64,000 nucleotides of DNA, taken from Pseudomonas leptonychotis (lineage in GTDB: Bacteria; Pseudomonadota; Gammaproteobacteria; Pseudomonadales; Pseudomonadaceae). The notes under the pieces are model-generated. The model saw only the letters and a program-made list of their open reading frames with translations. It searched no databases and was not told where the DNA came from. The stretch lies in the NCBI RefSeq assembly GCF_004920405.1, contig NZ_RFLV01000005.1, positions 142,354 to 206,353 on the forward strand, read 5' to 3'. Both the position numbers and the translations under genes were made by a program. Below, in pieces: positions 1 to 10,542 of the stretch (position 1 is the stretch's first letter; each line of letters begins with the position of its first letter).

Positions 1-924
1 TGGCAGGCCGACCTGCAAGAGCTTCGTCATCTGCGACTGTTCAACAACGTCGCGGCCAGCAGCATCAACCAGCTGCTGAAGGAGTTTCGCGCCTGCGATC
101 TGGAACCCGGCGAGGTACTGCTGTCGCCCTTCAACCGCAACCAATACCTCTACCTGCTGCTCAAGGGCCAACTCAAGGTCTACCTCGGCTCGCTCGATAG
201 CCAAGCGGTCAGCACCTTAAAGGTCGGCGATTGCGCCGGTGAAATCAGCTTTATCGACAATGAACATCCGTCTGCCTACGTGGTGGCGACCGATTCCTGC
301 TGCGTGTTGCGCCTGCACCGCGAATCTCTATTCAACTTATTCCAGCAATCACCCGAGTTGATGCAGAACATGCTCGAGTTGCTCTGCGACCGCGTGCGCA
401 AAGGCAACAGAATCATTGTCGACAGCGAACAAACGGCCAATATCGACGCATTGACCGGAGCCTACAATCGCCGCTGGTTGGAGCGCATATTTGAGCGCGA
501 AAGTACCCGCAGCGCCTTCAATGAAAAGCCCCTGTGCATGCTGATGCTGGATGTCGACCACTTCAAAGCCTACAACGACCAACACGGCCACCTCGCCGGC
601 GACTATGCACTGTGTTTGGTGGCCCATACACTGCGTAATCAGCTACGCCCCAAAGACAGCCTGACCCGCTTTGGTGGCGAGGAGTTTGTCATTTTGCTGC
701 CGGAAATTGGCCGTGAAGAAGCGCACAGCATTGGCGAGCGACTACGCCAGGCACTGCACCATGCCAGTTCATTTCACTCCCCTATCGGCGTATTGCCCGG
801 CGTTACCGTTTCCATTGGCCTGGCGCAGATGCAGCCCAAGGACAGCTTGCAGGGTTTAATCGCTCGCGCCGACAGCGCGCTGTACCAAGCCAAGCAGCAA
901 GGTCGCGACTGTATCTGCGGCTAA
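1..924 (+). CDS. Cyclic-nucleotide-binding domain / diguanylate cyclase (GGDEF) protein, 5' truncated
   Basis: The reading frame is open from base 1, so the start lies outside the window. The first ~130 visible codons look like a cyclic-nucleotide-binding beta-roll (YLYLLLKGQLKVYLG, then CAGEISFID), followed by a helical linker and a GGDEF domain. The active-site motif is FGGEEF, and an RPKD motif five residues upstream fits the RxxD inhibitory I-site. The protein is therefore predicted to make cyclic di-GMP from two GTP, with product inhibition, and the N-terminal domain probably senses a nucleotide or another signal. The internal ATG at 280 is not the likely start because it lies inside the binding domain. 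Confidence 0.85.
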   Translation, partial: WQADLQELRHLRLFNNVAASSINQLLKEFRACDLEPGEVLLSPFNRNQYLYLLLKGQLKVYLGSLDSQAVSTLKVGDCAGEISFIDNEHPSAYVVATDSCCVLRLHRESLFNLFQQSPELMQNMLELLCDRVRKGNRIIVDSEQTANIDALTGAYNRRWLERIFERESTRSAFNEKPLCMLMLDVDHFKAYNDQHGHLAGDYALCLVAHTLRNQLRPKDSLTRFGGEEFVILLPEIGREEAHSIGERLRQALHHASSFHSPIGVLPGVTVSIGLAQMQPKDSLQGLIARADSALYQAKQQGRDCICG

Positions 925-1039
925 CCCCTTACGATCTGCTGCGTTTTAACCACCCAGAACGGTCCGCTCGCTATCCATCACATTTTTACTCACTCTTGTT
1001 AGAGTGCTGCGCACAACAACGCCCGGATAGCACTTCTCT

Positions 1040-2203
1040 ATGCGCAAGATTCTGATCACCCTGCTGATAATCCTGTTGATCGCGGCCGGCAGCGTCTTCG
1101 CCCTGCCCTCATTACTCGACCGCAAGATGAACAGCGTCGAGTCCCCCGCCCCCTACCCAGCCAGCGAACCGGCTAAACAGCTGCATCAACAGCTGTTTAT
1201 CGCCGACCTGCATGATGACGTGCTGTTGTGGGAGCGCGACCTGCTCAAGCGCTATGACTTTGGCCACTCCGATCTGCCACGCATGCTCGAAGGTCGCGTC
1301 GGTCTACAGGTATTCTCCACCGTGACCAAGACGCCGCGCGGCATCAACTACGAGCGCAACAGCGGCGAGACCGACAACATCACCCTGCTGGCCATGGCCC
1401 AGCGCTGGCCCAAGGAAACCTGGGGTAGCCTGCTGCAACGCGCCTTGTACCAGGCGCACAAGCTCAATGAAGCCAGCGCCAACAGCGACGGCCGTCTGGT
1501 GCTGATCAAAACACGCAGCGACTTAGCCCGCTTTATCAACGCCTGGCAGGAAGACCCGCAGCGGGTTGCCGCGGTTCTCGCCACCGAAGGCCTGCATCCA
1601 CTCGAAGGCCAGCTGGCCAACGTCGACCGCCTGTATGACGCTGGCTTTCGCATCACCGGCCTGACCCACTTCTTCGATAATGAAGTGGGCGGCTCCGCAC
1701 ACGGCCTGGAAAAAGGCGGCCTCACCCCACTGGGCCGCCAGGTGGTCAAGCGCCTGCAAGAGAAAGCCATGCTGATCGACCTGGCGCATGCCTCACGGCC
1801 GCTGATCGACGATGTCCTGACCATGGCTACGCGCCCGGTATTGGTATCCCACACAGGCGTGCAAGGCACCTGCAAAGGCACGCGCAACCTCAGCGACAAG
1901 CACCTGCAAGGCATCGCCGCCACCGGCGGGGTGATTGGCATCGGCTATTGGGAAACGGCCGTATGCGCCACCTCGGTGGAGGCCATCGTCAAGGCGATCC
2001 GCTACACCGCAGACAAAGTCGGCGTGCAGCACGTGGCCCTGGGCTCGGATTTCAATGGCACCATCCATGCTCCGTTTGACGTCACCGGCTTGCCGCAACT
2101 GACCGAAGGCTTGCTCAACGCAGGCTTCAGCCATAAAGAGATTGCCGCCATCATGGGTGGCAATGTGCAGCGCCTGCTGCTGGCCAGCCTTCCCGAAAAC
2201 TGA
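1040..2203 (+). CDS. Membrane dipeptidase (renal dipeptidase family, peptidase M19)
   Basis: This 387-residue protein begins with a hydrophobic segment (about residues 4-24) that reads as an uncleaved anchor or signal, so the enzyme is probably periplasmic. Metal-site motifs of the M19 metallo-dipeptidases are visible: DLHDD near residue 57, ATEGLHPLEG, a later SHTGV and LGSDFNG near the C-terminus. The family hydrolyses dipeptides, including some D-amino-acid dipeptides, with two zinc ions; the substrate here is unknown. It lies alone between the GGDEF gene and rhlB. The ribosome site upstream of the chosen ATG is weak. Confidence 0.85.
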   Translation: MRKILITLLIILLIAAGSVFALPSLLDRKMNSVESPAPYPASEPAKQLHQQLFIADLHDDVLLWERDLLKRYDFGHSDLPRMLEGRVGLQVFSTVTKTPRGINYERNSGETDNITLLAMAQRWPKETWGSLLQRALYQAHKLNEASANSDGRLVLIKTRSDLARFINAWQEDPQRVAAVLATEGLHPLEGQLANVDRLYDAGFRITGLTHFFDNEVGGSAHGLEKGGLTPLGRQVVKRLQEKAMLIDLAHASRPLIDDVLTMATRPVLVSHTGVQGTCKGTRNLSDKHLQGIAATGGVIGIGYWETAVCATSVEAIVKAIRYTADKVGVQHVALGSDFNGTIHAPFDVTGLPQLTEGLLNAGFSHKEIAAIMGGNVQRLLLASLPEN

Positions 2204-2228
2204 GTAAAAAACAGCCAAACACCGCCAT

Positions 2229-2253
2229 CCGGCGCGGCACTTCGCCGCGCCGG
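2229..2253 (+). terminator. Likely terminator after the dipeptidase gene
   Basis: A perfect 10-bp GC-rich stem with a 5-nt loop starts 25 bases after the dipeptidase stop. The T tract that follows is short and interrupted (CTTCTTGCTTT), so termination may be partial. Confidence 0.5.
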
Positions 2254-2301
2254 CTTCTTGCTTTACACTGGCGGCCGTTCACTCCTTAACCAATTGATGA
2301 G

Positions 2302-3750
2302 ATGACCGTGCTCAAAGCACTCAAGAAAATATTCGGCAAAGCCGAGGGCGAGCAATCCAGCCCAATAACGCCAACTCCTGTAACGCCCAGCGCTCAGCGC
2401 GTCCAGCCAGACGTCAACGCTGAAAAATCCAGCCGCAGCGTCACACCCTCTCCCGCTGAAGCCGCTGAAAAACCGTTACCGAGCAAAGGAAAACCGGCGA
2501 AACCGCGCCGCGAACGCCCTGTTAAGCCGATCGACACTTGGAAACTGGAAGACTTTGCCGTTGCGCCGGCCGAGGGCAAGACCCGTTTTCACGATTTCAA
2601 GCTCGCCCCCGAGTTGATGCATGCCATCCATGACCTGGGGTTCCCTTACTGCACGCCGATCCAGGCGCAGGTATTGGGCTATACCCTCAGCGGCCGTGAC
2701 GCCATCGGCCGCGCCCAAACCGGCACCGGCAAGACGGCTGCGTTCCTGGTCTCGATCATCACCCAACTGCTGCAAACCCCACCGCCAAAAGAGCGCTACA
2801 TGGGTGAGCCGCGGGCGCTGATCATTGCACCGACCCGCGAACTGGTGGTGCAGATCGCCAAGGACGCCGCCGACCTGACCAAATACACCGGCCTCAATGT
2901 GATGAGTTTTGTTGGCGGCATGGACTTCGACAAACAGCTCAAGCTACTCGAATCGCGCTTCTGCGACATTCTGGTGGCCACACCAGGCCGTTTGCTCGAC
3001 TTCAACCAGCGCGGCGAAGTGCACTTGGACATGGTCGAAGTGATGGTACTGGATGAGGCCGACCGCATGCTCGACATGGGCTTTATCCCGCAGGTACGCC
3101 AGATCATCCGCCAGACCCCGATGAAGGGCGAACGCCAGACGCTGCTGTTCTCCGCCACCTTCACAGAAGATGTGATGAACCTGGCTAAGCAGTGGACTAC
3201 CGAGCCGGCCATCGTCGAAATCGAACCCGAAAACGTCGCCAGCGACACAGTCGAGCAGCACGTCTATGCCGTAGCCGGCAGCGACAAGTACAAGCTGCTG
3301 TACAACCTGATCAGCCAGAACGACTGGATCCGCGTGATGGTCTTCGCCAACCGCAAGGATGAAGTGCGGCGCATCGAAGAACGCCTGACCCGCGATGGCA
3401 TCAGCGCCGTGCAGATGTCTGGCGATGTGCCGCAACACAAACGTATTCGCGCGCTGGAAGGCTTCCGCGAAGGCAAGATCCGCGTGATGGTCGCCACCGA
3501 TGTAGCCGGTCGCGGCATCCACGTCGATGCCATCAGCCACGTGATCAACTTCACCCTACCGGAAACGCCGGACGACTACGTGCACCGTATCGGTCGTACG
3601 GGCCGTGCTGGCAGCAGCGGTACATCGATCAGCTTTGCCGGCGAAGACGACGCCTACGCCCTGCCTGCCATCGAAGCGCTGCTGGGCCGCAAGATCGCCT
3701 GCGAAATGCCGCCCGACGAGCTACTCAAGCCCGTACCGCGTAAAAACTGA
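2302..3750 (+). CDS. rhlB: ATP-dependent RNA helicase RhlB (DEAD-box)
   Basis: This 482-residue DEAD-box helicase shows every core motif in order: a Q-motif (PYCTPIQAQ), AQTGTGKT (Walker A), [33 protein letters not shown] and [10 protein letters not shown]. The first ~95 residues are a Pro/Lys-rich disordered extension, common in pseudomonad RhlB. RhlB unwinds structured RNA and in gamma-proteobacteria works with RNase E in the degradosome; rne is also present in this window, about 22 kb away. The gene is followed by a clear terminator. It could be another DEAD-box paralogue such as RhlE, but the IHVD and HVINFTLPE signatures favour RhlB. Confidence 0.85.
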   Translation: MTVLKALKKIFGKAEGEQSSPITPTPVTPSAQRVQPDVNAEKSSRSVTPSPAEAAEKPLPSKGKPAKPRRERPVKPIDTWKLEDFAVAPAEGKTRFHDFKLAPELMHAIHDLGFPYCTPIQAQVLGYTLSGRDAIGRAQTGTGKTAAFLVSIITQLLQTPPPKERYMGEPRALIIAPTRELVVQIAKDAADLTKYTGLNVMSFVGGMDFDKQLKLLESRFCDILVATPGRLLDFNQRGEVHLDMVEVMVLDEADRMLDMGFIPQVRQIIRQTPMKGERQTLLFSATFTEDVMNLAKQWTTEPAIVEIEPENVASDTVEQHVYAVAGSDKYKLLYNLISQNDWIRVMVFANRKDEVRRIEERLTRDGISAVQMSGDVPQHKRIRALEGFREGKIRVMVATDVAGRGIHVDAISHVINFTLPETPDDYVHRIGRTGRAGSSGTSISFAGEDDAYALPAIEALLGRKIACEMPPDELLKPVPRKN

Positions 3751-3763
3751 TCCGCGCATGACT

Positions 3764-3795
3764 AAAAAGGCGAAGCCCTGCGGCTTCGCCTCTTT
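3764..3795 (+). terminator. Intrinsic terminator of rhlB
   Basis: A stem of AGGCGAAGCC and GGCTTCGCCT closed by a small loop, preceded by an A run and followed by CTTT, begins 13 bases after the rhlB stop. Confidence 0.75.
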
Positions 3796-3856
3796 AATCG
3801 TAGATGTCCCGTCATGAATAAGGGTTACACCTTCTGGCTACTTTCAGGAGGACTCA

Positions 3857-4040
3857 ATGGATACGGGGACAAAGCGCAGCCTGCGTGACTACACCTTAGC
3901 TTTTAACTGTAGATCGTAGATCAAGTCGAAAAAGGTGGGTTGAGTTATAAAGACGCCCAAACCAGCGATGACACTCAAGGCCGGTCCGCGATGCTGGTGT
4001 GGCTACGCAAACATGGTCGACAGGATTGGAGCCAAGGCAT
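3857..4040 (+). pseudogene. Remnant of an IS3-family OrfA transposase subunit
   Basis: After a good ribosome site (AGGAGG) an ATG opens a frame reading MDTGTKRSLRDYTLAF, which then shifts and continues in another frame as VDQVEKGGLSYKDAQ and MLVWLRKHGRQDWSQG. This is the helix-turn-helix region of an IS3-type OrfA, broken by at least one frameshift and cut off at its 3' end. It differs from the element next to it and lies in the opposite orientation, so it is a separate and older insertion. No matching transposase C-terminus is seen. Confidence 0.65.
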
Positions 4041-4114
4041 ATTTATCGGAGCTCATAGGACCCGTTCCGTGCCCGCCCCCTACTGCCTCTGACACCAAAG
4101 CAACGAATCAGAGA

Positions 4115-4141
4115 GTGTTGTGATCAAGAAAATCTGGACAC
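4115..4141. repeat. Left terminal inverted repeat of the IS3-family element
   Basis: It aligns with the reverse complement of 5320-5346 with a one-base gap and a few mismatches. The first nine bases, GTGTTGTGA, are identical. Confidence 0.7.
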
Positions 4142-4151
4142 TGGTTTAGGT

Positions 4152-4977
<826 letters not shown>

Positions 4978-4984
<7 letters not shown>

Positions 4985-5277
4985 TCGAGGGAGTCCGAAA
5001 TTAAGAGAGCGGTAGCTTTTTTTAGGACTTCTTTCTCCCGCCCCAAGCGCCGAACCTGGGCCTCTAGGTCTTGTATGCGCTTTTGCTCGGCAGTTATGGC
5101 CTTGCTACGCGTAGGTGTTGTGCCGCCACGTTCGCTGCGCAGTTGCTCTACCCATCGACGTAACCCCGTCGGGCCTACGCCCATCGGTTTGCAAGCTTTA
5201 GGTATGGAATAGCCTTGACCCAAAACCAGGCCTGCTGCTTCGAGCTTGAAATCTGTACTGAATGATCTTCTGGTCAC
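4978..5277 (-). CDS. IS3-family transposase OrfA (HTH subunit)
   Basis: This intact 99-residue frame has an N-terminal helix-turn-helix (TRRSFSTDFKLEAAGLVLGQ) and a C-terminal leucine-zipper-like coiled coil (IQDLEAQVRRLGREKEVLKK), the standard layout of OrfA. In active elements it is joined to OrfB by a programmed -1 frameshift. Here OrfB is dead, so OrfA alone can at most bind the element's ends. It lies just inside the right inverted repeat. Confidence 0.8.
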
Positions 5278-5319
5278 GTAAACACCTCATTGCTGGGCGA
5301 AGCTTAACGCCTTATTGGG

Positions 5320-5346
5320 GTGCCCAGAATCATTGAGTCACAACAC
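5320..5346. repeat. Right terminal inverted repeat of the IS3-family element
   Basis: It is the reverse-complement partner of 4115-4141. It lies about 40 bases upstream of the OrfA start, the usual position for the end of an IS3 element. Confidence 0.7.
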
Positions 5347-5380
5347 TGGGCAGTTAAGTTCAACCGCAAGCAATAGAGGA

Positions 5381-5950
5381 TCAGTCCGGTTGCGGGGCGA
5401 TGGGGAAAAACACCCCACTACTCCACACACCCAACCACGCTTTACCCTCAAGCTCGCGTGTTACCGCCAACTCGACCAGCTGGTAAAACACGTTGCGGTG
5501 CACCAGCGCCTCAAGGTTACTGCGCACATGCAGGTAGGGCGAAGGCTCCTCGGTTGCAGCGTCCAGCTCCACTCGCAGTGGGTGCTCGGCACCGGCCACC
5601 ACTTCGTCTTCAACATTGGTGACAAAACGCAACACCTGAGACTCGCCCGTGCCGTCCGCCTGCAAGCTGACCGCCACAAAGGGCGCGTCATCCACCTGAA
5701 TACCGACCATCTCGACGGGCGTTACCAGCACATATTTATCGTCGTCACGGCGGATGATGGTGGAGAACAACTTGACCATCGCCTTGCGACCAATGGGCGT
5801 GCCCATGTAATACCAGGTACCGTCACGGGCGATGCGCATGTCGATATCGCCGCAGAAATCCGGATTCCACAGGTGCACCGGCGGCAAGCCTTTGCCCTCA
5901 CCTTTAGGTATCTGCGCCAGCAAATTGCCGGTCTTATCTATGTCAGTCAT
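5381..5950 (-). CDS. DUF1285 family protein
   Basis: This 189-residue soluble protein has no signal peptide or membrane segment. The pattern of an acidic N-terminus, [36 protein letters not shown] and a conserved [13 protein letters not shown] near the end matches the DUF1285 family, which is common in pseudomonads and has no established role. Its ATG is 9 bases after the stop of the upstream lipoprotein gene, so the two are probably co-transcribed. The gene ends about 35 bases from the IS scar, which may have removed its original downstream neighbour. Confidence 0.75.
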   Translation of the reverse strand: MTDIDKTGNLLAQIPKGEGKGLPPVHLWNPDFCGDIDMRIARDGTWYYMGTPIGRKAMVKLFSTIIRRDDDKYVLVTPVEMVGIQVDDAPFVAVSLQADGTGESQVLRFVTNVEDEVVAGAEHPLRVELDAATEEPSPYLHVRSNLEALVHRNVFYQLVELAVTRELEGKAWLGVWSSGVFFPIAPQPD

Positions 5951-5959
5951 CAGCCCTCC

Positions 5960-6562
5960 TCAATGCCCCAAGCCCAACAAGCGCCGCGCGTAATCCTGCA
6001 GCGCCGGACCGATCAGGTCTTCTGGCTTGGTATCGTAAAGTGTCAGAAAGCCCCCGCGGCTTCGAATACGTGAAGTATCGACCAAATAGCGGGTATTGGT
6101 TTCGATCAGCATCAGTTGAATCACCCCGCGATCGGTGCCCAGACGATCCAGCGCCTCCTGATCTTCCCATTCCTCGACAGTACCGATGCGATCATCGGCA
6201 TAAGCGAAGCGGCTGTAGAGCAAATAGTGCGCTCCCGCCTCGCGCGCTTCAGCCAGCGACTCCTCGAGACCTAACGGCGACTTGGCGCGACGCACCATGG
6301 GGAAATACTCGACGAACCCTTTGTAGGCCTCTTCAGCTACCACGTTGGGCCGCGGATAAGCCGCGCCCGGCGGAACAAAATGGCCCTGAGCGATGTAAAT
6401 GAACGAGTCAGCCTGTAACCGCCAAGAGCTGGCACGGCGCGTTTGGCTGTGGTCGAGTACACCGACATCGCGAAGTTGATAAATCGCCTCATCCGCCAGG
6501 TCGCTGGCCTTCATACAGCCGCTCAGCAACAGCACACCTACTATCAGCAACACATTACGCAT
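5960..6562 (-). CDS. Lipoprotein of the DUF4823 type
   Basis: This 200-residue protein starts with a lipoprotein signal (MRNVLLIVGVLLLSGC) with the acylated cysteine at residue 16; the following residue is Met, not Asp, which favours outer-membrane sorting. The rest resembles DUF4823 proteins, whose function is unknown. It precedes the DUF1285 gene in a two-gene unit. Assignment to the family rests on remembered similarity; the lipobox is directly visible. Confidence 0.7.
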   Translation of the reverse strand: MRNVLLIVGVLLLSGCMKASDLADEAIYQLRDVGVLDHSQTRRASSWRLQADSFIYIAQGHFVPPGAAYPRPNVVAEEAYKGFVEYFPMVRRAKSPLGLEESLAEAREAGAHYLLYSRFAYADDRIGTVEEWEDQEALDRLGTDRGVIQLMLIETNTRYLVDTSRIRSRGGFLTLYDTKPEDLIGPALQDYARRLLGLGH

Positions 6563-6637
6563 CGTGCTTCTCCCGCAGCCGGTGACAAAAAACCGGCAGA
6601 TAGGGTCTAGATGCAGGTTTCACGCCAGCCACGTCAC

Positions 6638-7528
6638 TTAAAGGCCGCGCTGCCATTCCTGACGTAAATGCGCTTGCTGCGGCGCTTCAATAGCCTGGCG
6701 CACCTGCGCCAGCAAGCGTTGCTTGTCTGCACCCAACGTACCCTTGAGTACCAGGTAGTTGGAGGCATGGTCACTGCGAAATACTGTGTCGCGCAGCTCA
6801 AGCCCCTGTAGCAAACGCTCGACTTCAACAAATAACTGCTGCTGGTTAAGCGCCTGGAAATCGGCAAAGTTCTGCCGAAAACGCGCCTCGCCCTGCGGAA
6901 AGCTGACCACCAATGTCGAGAGAAACTCAGGCTGCGACTCGCTCATCAGGCGCGCAGAATTATCGGCATGCTGTTCACTCAGCAGCGTGCCGCCCAGGCC
7001 ATTGAGGATCATCACTGAGCGGGTGATACCGGCTTGCCCCAGTTTATCCAGCGCGCTCAGGCTGGACGCATAGGTCTCACCCTTATTCACCCGCGCTAGC
7101 ACTTCATCATCCCCCGACTCACAGCCAACATAGGCCATGCCCAGCCCAGCATCGGCCAGCTCCTTGAGCTCAGCCACTGATTTTTTGCGCAGGTTGCGCG
7201 GCAAGCAGTAGCTAGAAACGCGCGTGACTTCAGGCATGTGTTCACGAATTGCGGTAAGGATGGTCAGCAAACGTCGCGTGGGCATGACCAACGCATCACC
7301 ATCGGCCAGAAATACCCGCTGCACAATCATTTGCTCGCCTGTGCGGCGAATTTCCTCAAGCACTTGCGCCTCATCGCGGGCACGAAATTTCTTCTGTTCC
7401 TGAGTGTACATTTCGCAAAACGTACACTGGTTCCACGAGCAACCATTGGTCACTGGCAGAATCAGCGAATGAGCTTCACTGGGCGGGCGGAACACCGGCT
7501 CGATATAGCTGATGGGGAAATTTTGCAT
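6638..7528 (-). CDS. Radical SAM protein
   Basis: This 296-residue protein has a radical-SAM-type cluster motif near residue 30 (NGCSWNQCTFCEMY). The spacing is C-x4-C-x2-C, which differs from the canonical C-x3-C-x2-C. A GDALVMP stretch and GCESGDDEVL follow, as in the Elp3/MiaB-like TIM barrel. It is expected to bind a 4Fe-4S cluster and cleave S-adenosylmethionine; the substrate is unknown. It lies 27 bases downstream of moaA in the same direction, so the pair is likely one operon. Confidence 0.75.
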   Translation of the reverse strand: MQNFPISYIEPVFRPPSEAHSLILPVTNGCSWNQCTFCEMYTQEQKKFRARDEAQVLEEIRRTGEQMIVQRVFLADGDALVMPTRRLLTILTAIREHMPEVTRVSSYCLPRNLRKKSVAELKELADAGLGMAYVGCESGDDEVLARVNKGETYASSLSALDKLGQAGITRSVMILNGLGGTLLSEQHADNSARLMSESQPEFLSTLVVSFPQGEARFRQNFADFQALNQQQLFVEVERLLQGLELRDTVFRSDHASNYLVLKGTLGADKQRLLAQVRQAIEAPQQAHLRQEWQRGL

Positions 7529-7555
7529 GGCGTCTACTCACAGCAGGTGACGGCC

Positions 7556-8524
7556 CTAGCCGCCAATAATCTTCATCACAGTCGCGCCGCCAGAAAAGGC
7601 AACATCCTGTTTATCGCCCAGCGCCTTGACCAACAAGCCCTGCAACGCCGGCAACCCCTGATGGCGCGGTTTGTCGAGCAAGTCGCCAATGTAGTGGCGA
7701 TTGCTCGATGACAGGCAGCCGTGCAGCCAGCCCGTCGAGGACAGGCGCAGCCGCGAACAGGTACGGCAGAACGGCACGCTTTCATTGGCAATCACGCCAA
7801 AAAATCCCTGCCCCGCAATTTCATAACGCAATGCCGTGGCATCCACGGGTGCGGCCGCCTGACTAAAGGCATAGCGTTCGGCAATCATGGCCAACAACTC
7901 GGGCATCCCAACAAACTGACGCTGAAAGCCACCGCCATCACGCGCTAGATGGCCCATGCGCATCAGCTCGATAAAACGCAGCTCAAAACCATTGGCCAGG
8001 CAATAGTCGAGCAACGGCATTACTTGGTCGAGATTCTGCCCGCGCAACGGCACCATGTTGAGTTTGATCTGCAGCCCTGCCGCCCGCGCTTGTTGCAGGC
8101 CATCGAGCACTGTCGCTAAATCACCGCCACGGGCAATTGTGCGAAACGCGGCCACGTCCAGCGTGTCGAGGGAAATATTCAAGCGGCGGATACCGCATTC
8201 CAGCAGCAATGGCAGCTTGCGCGCCAGCAGCTGACCGTTGCTGGTCAGGCTGATGTCAGCCAAGCCAAGCTGGCTAACACCGCGCAACAAGGTCTCCAGC
8301 TTGGGGCTGACCAGTGGCTCACCACCGGTGATGCGCAGCCGTTCGATACCGGCGGCCTCAATCAGATAGGCCACACCACGCAACATGGCATCAGCCGACA
8401 ACTCATCCTGCGCGGCCACCAGACGCTTACCGTCGGGCACACAATAGGTGCAGGCATAGTTGCAAGCGGCAGTCAGGCTGATACGCAAGTTGCGAAAGCG
8501 TCTGCCCTGGCGGTCAACGATCAT
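7556..8524 (-). CDS. moaA: GTP 3',8-cyclase MoaA
   Basis: MoaA starts molybdenum cofactor synthesis by cyclising GTP in a radical SAM reaction. The 322-residue protein has the N-terminal cluster motif CNYACTYC, the second cluster C-x2-C-x13-C (PFCRTCSRLRLSSTGWLHGC) and ends in the Gly-Gly tail needed for activity. The start at 8524 (MIVDRQGRRFRNLRIS) fits the family's usual N-terminus; the frame stays open another 60 codons upstream, but that part overlaps the TetR gene and is not family-like. Pseudomonads often carry two MoaA proteins and this may be the second. Confidence 0.9.
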   Translation of the reverse strand: MIVDRQGRRFRNLRISLTAACNYACTYCVPDGKRLVAAQDELSADAMLRGVAYLIEAAGIERLRITGGEPLVSPKLETLLRGVSQLGLADISLTSNGQLLARKLPLLLECGIRRLNISLDTLDVAAFRTIARGGDLATVLDGLQQARAAGLQIKLNMVPLRGQNLDQVMPLLDYCLANGFELRFIELMRMGHLARDGGGFQRQFVGMPELLAMIAERYAFSQAAAPVDATALRYEIAGQGFFGVIANESVPFCRTCSRLRLSSTGWLHGCLSSSNRHYIGDLLDKPRHQGLPALQGLLVKALGDKQDVAFSGGATVMKIIGG

Positions 8525-8603
8525 GCACGACTCCAACAAATAGAGGGGCCGAGTATAGGGTCGCCGCCCGCGCAGCAGAGTGGTTATCCACCCGCTGAAT
8601 ACC

Positions 8604-9242
8604 TTAGCTAGCCGGCGTGTCGCCTTCGCGCTTACGCTTGTTGCCCATGCGCACGCCAATATCCATGAGGAACTGGAAGAAACCTTCCTGATCTTCCAGC
8701 ACATTGCTCCAGAACGGCGAGTGATACAGCGCCACAGCGCCGTGCACCAGCGCCCAGGCAGCGCAGTAATGGAAATACGGCGGCACGTCTTCCAACTTGC
8801 CTTCGGCGATACGGCCTTTGATCAGCTGGGTCAGGCGCTCGAAGTTGGACGCGCGGATCTTGTGCAGCTGCTCGACCATCTCCGGCACTTGATTGCCCTT
8901 GACCACCTTCTCTTCCAAGCGATCAAACAGACGGTAGCGCTGCGGGTCGCGCATGCGGAACTCAAAATAGGCGCGCGAAAGGGCTTCTTTGTCACGATCA
9001 ACATCGGCCGAATGCAGCAGCTCATTCAAGTCGCGCTCGTAATCGAGCATCAGGCGCAGATAGATTTCTGCCTTGGATTTGAAATGTTTGTAGATGGTGC
9101 CTTTGCCAATACCAACCGTGTCGGCAATCATCTCCACCGTCACGCTGTCTTCGCCCTGATCGAGGAAGAGCTTCAGTGCTGTGTCGAGAATTTCCTGTTC
9201 GCGGCGGCGAAACTCACGGACCTTGCGGGGTTCTTTATGCAT
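8604..9242 (-). CDS. TetR-family transcriptional regulator
   Basis: This 212-residue protein has a TetR helix-turn-helix at about residues 33-62 (VTVEMIADTVGIGKGTIYKHF) followed by a helical ligand domain. It corresponds by position and sequence to the TetR gene that precedes the tatD region in other pseudomonads. It is divergent from the aminotransferase gene, with 76 bases between the starts, and may regulate that gene, itself, or both. The ligand is unknown. Confidence 0.85.
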   Translation of the reverse strand: MHKEPRKVREFRRREQEILDTALKLFLDQGEDSVTVEMIADTVGIGKGTIYKHFKSKAEIYLRLMLDYERDLNELLHSADVDRDKEALSRAYFEFRMRDPQRYRLFDRLEEKVVKGNQVPEMVEQLHKIRASNFERLTQLIKGRIAEGKLEDVPPYFHYCAAWALVHGAVALYHSPFWSNVLEDQEGFFQFLMDIGVRMGNKRKREGDTPAS

Positions 9243-9318
9243 AAAAGGACTAGAGGGTCAAAAAAACGAAGGCGCGTATTATGCCTAACTAACGGCAAAT
9301 TGCACGGATCATCCGACC

Positions 9319-10452
9319 ATGTACGCAGTAGATGACGAGTTTCCGCAACTTCCCGGCCTGCGCTATTTGAATCACGCAGCCGTCTCCCCCTGGCCACAAC
9401 GGTCAGTCGATGCGGTCAGCCAATTCGCCATTGAGAACGCCCGCACCGGCGCTCGAGATTACGCTCGCTGGCTGCAGGTCGAGCGGCGCCTGCGTGAACG
9501 CTTGCAGAGGCTGCTCAATGCTCCGTCTTGCGCGGATCTCGCCTTGGTAAAGAACACCTCCGAAGCGCTGTCATTTGTCGCCTTTGGTCTGGACTGGCGA
9601 GCAGGCGACAACGTGGTGATCAGCGATGAAGAATTCCCCTCCAACCGGATTGTGTGGGAGGCGCTTGCGCCTCTGGGCGTCGAGGTGGTGCAAGTCAACC
9701 TACACAGCGGCGACGCAGAAGCAGCCTTGTTAGCCGCCTGCGGCCCGCGCACGCGATTGATGGCAATCAGCGCGGTGCAGTACACCAGCGGGTTGCGTTT
9801 GGATCTACCACGTTTAGGCCAGGGCTGTCAGGCACGCGGCGTACTGCTGTGCATCGATGCCATCCAGCAGCTCGGTGCCCTGCCCTTTGACGTGCAAGCC
9901 AGCCAATGCGCCTTCGCCATGGCCGACGGGCATAAATGGTTGCTCGGGCCGGAGGGGCTCGGCGTGTTCTATTGCCGCAGCGACCTGCGCCCACAGCTGA
10001 AACTGCATGAGTATGGCTGGCACATGCTCGAACAGGCCGGCGACTACCAGCGCACCACATGGGAGCCCGCCAAGAGCGCCCGGCGCTTTGAATGCGGCAG
10101 CCCGAATATGCTCGGCGCCATGGCATTAGAGGCCAGCTTGTCATTACTGGAAGAGGTCGGCATGTGCACGGTTGAAAGCGCCCTACAGGAGCGCATGCAG
10201 TGGCTGCTGGATGGACTGCGCAGCATCCCAGGCGCGCATCTGCACAGCGCTGTGGCACGCCAACAGCGCGCGGGAATTTTAACGTTCAGCCTAGCGGGCT
10301 GGCAGCATCAGGCCTTGTTTGAGCGCCTGAAAGAACAACAGGTGGTTTGCGCGCAACGCGGGGCCGGTATCCGTCTGTCGCCACACTTCTACACAGACCA
10401 CAAGGTAATTGACGACACATTGAGAGTACTGCGCCAGCTGGCTACTGCTTGA
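9319..10452 (+). CDS. Class V aminotransferase / cysteine-desulfurase-like PLP enzyme
   Basis: This 377-residue fold-type I PLP enzyme has a class V pattern: LNHAAVSPWP at the N-terminus, KNTSEALSFVAFGLDW, DAIQQLGALPFDV and the cofactor lysine in ADGHKWLLGPEG. No cysteine-containing SSGSAC-type loop of desulfurases is seen, so it is more likely an aminotransferase or lyase of unknown substrate. The gene is divergent from the TetR regulator. Downstream lie the probable rgsA sRNA and its terminator. Confidence 0.8.
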   Translation: MYAVDDEFPQLPGLRYLNHAAVSPWPQRSVDAVSQFAIENARTGARDYARWLQVERRLRERLQRLLNAPSCADLALVKNTSEALSFVAFGLDWRAGDNVVISDEEFPSNRIVWEALAPLGVEVVQVNLHSGDAEAALLAACGPRTRLMAISAVQYTSGLRLDLPRLGQGCQARGVLLCIDAIQQLGALPFDVQASQCAFAMADGHKWLLGPEGLGVFYCRSDLRPQLKLHEYGWHMLEQAGDYQRTTWEPAKSARRFECGSPNMLGAMALEASLSLLEEVGMCTVESALQERMQWLLDGLRSIPGAHLHSAVARQQRAGILTFSLAGWQHQALFERLKEQQVVCAQRGAGIRLSPHFYTDHKVIDDTLRVLRQLATA

Positions 10453-10542
10453 GGACTCAGCAGCGCGATGCGTATTCCAAATACGTTTAAGAATGCAGTT
10501 AAACGGCCTGGACGTTCGGCAATCTTCACCAATACTGATGGT

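Noticed and set aside
8525..8704. Longer MoaA start 60 codons upstream
   Set aside because: The extra part is low-complexity, overlaps the TetR gene and precedes a normal MoaA N-terminus.
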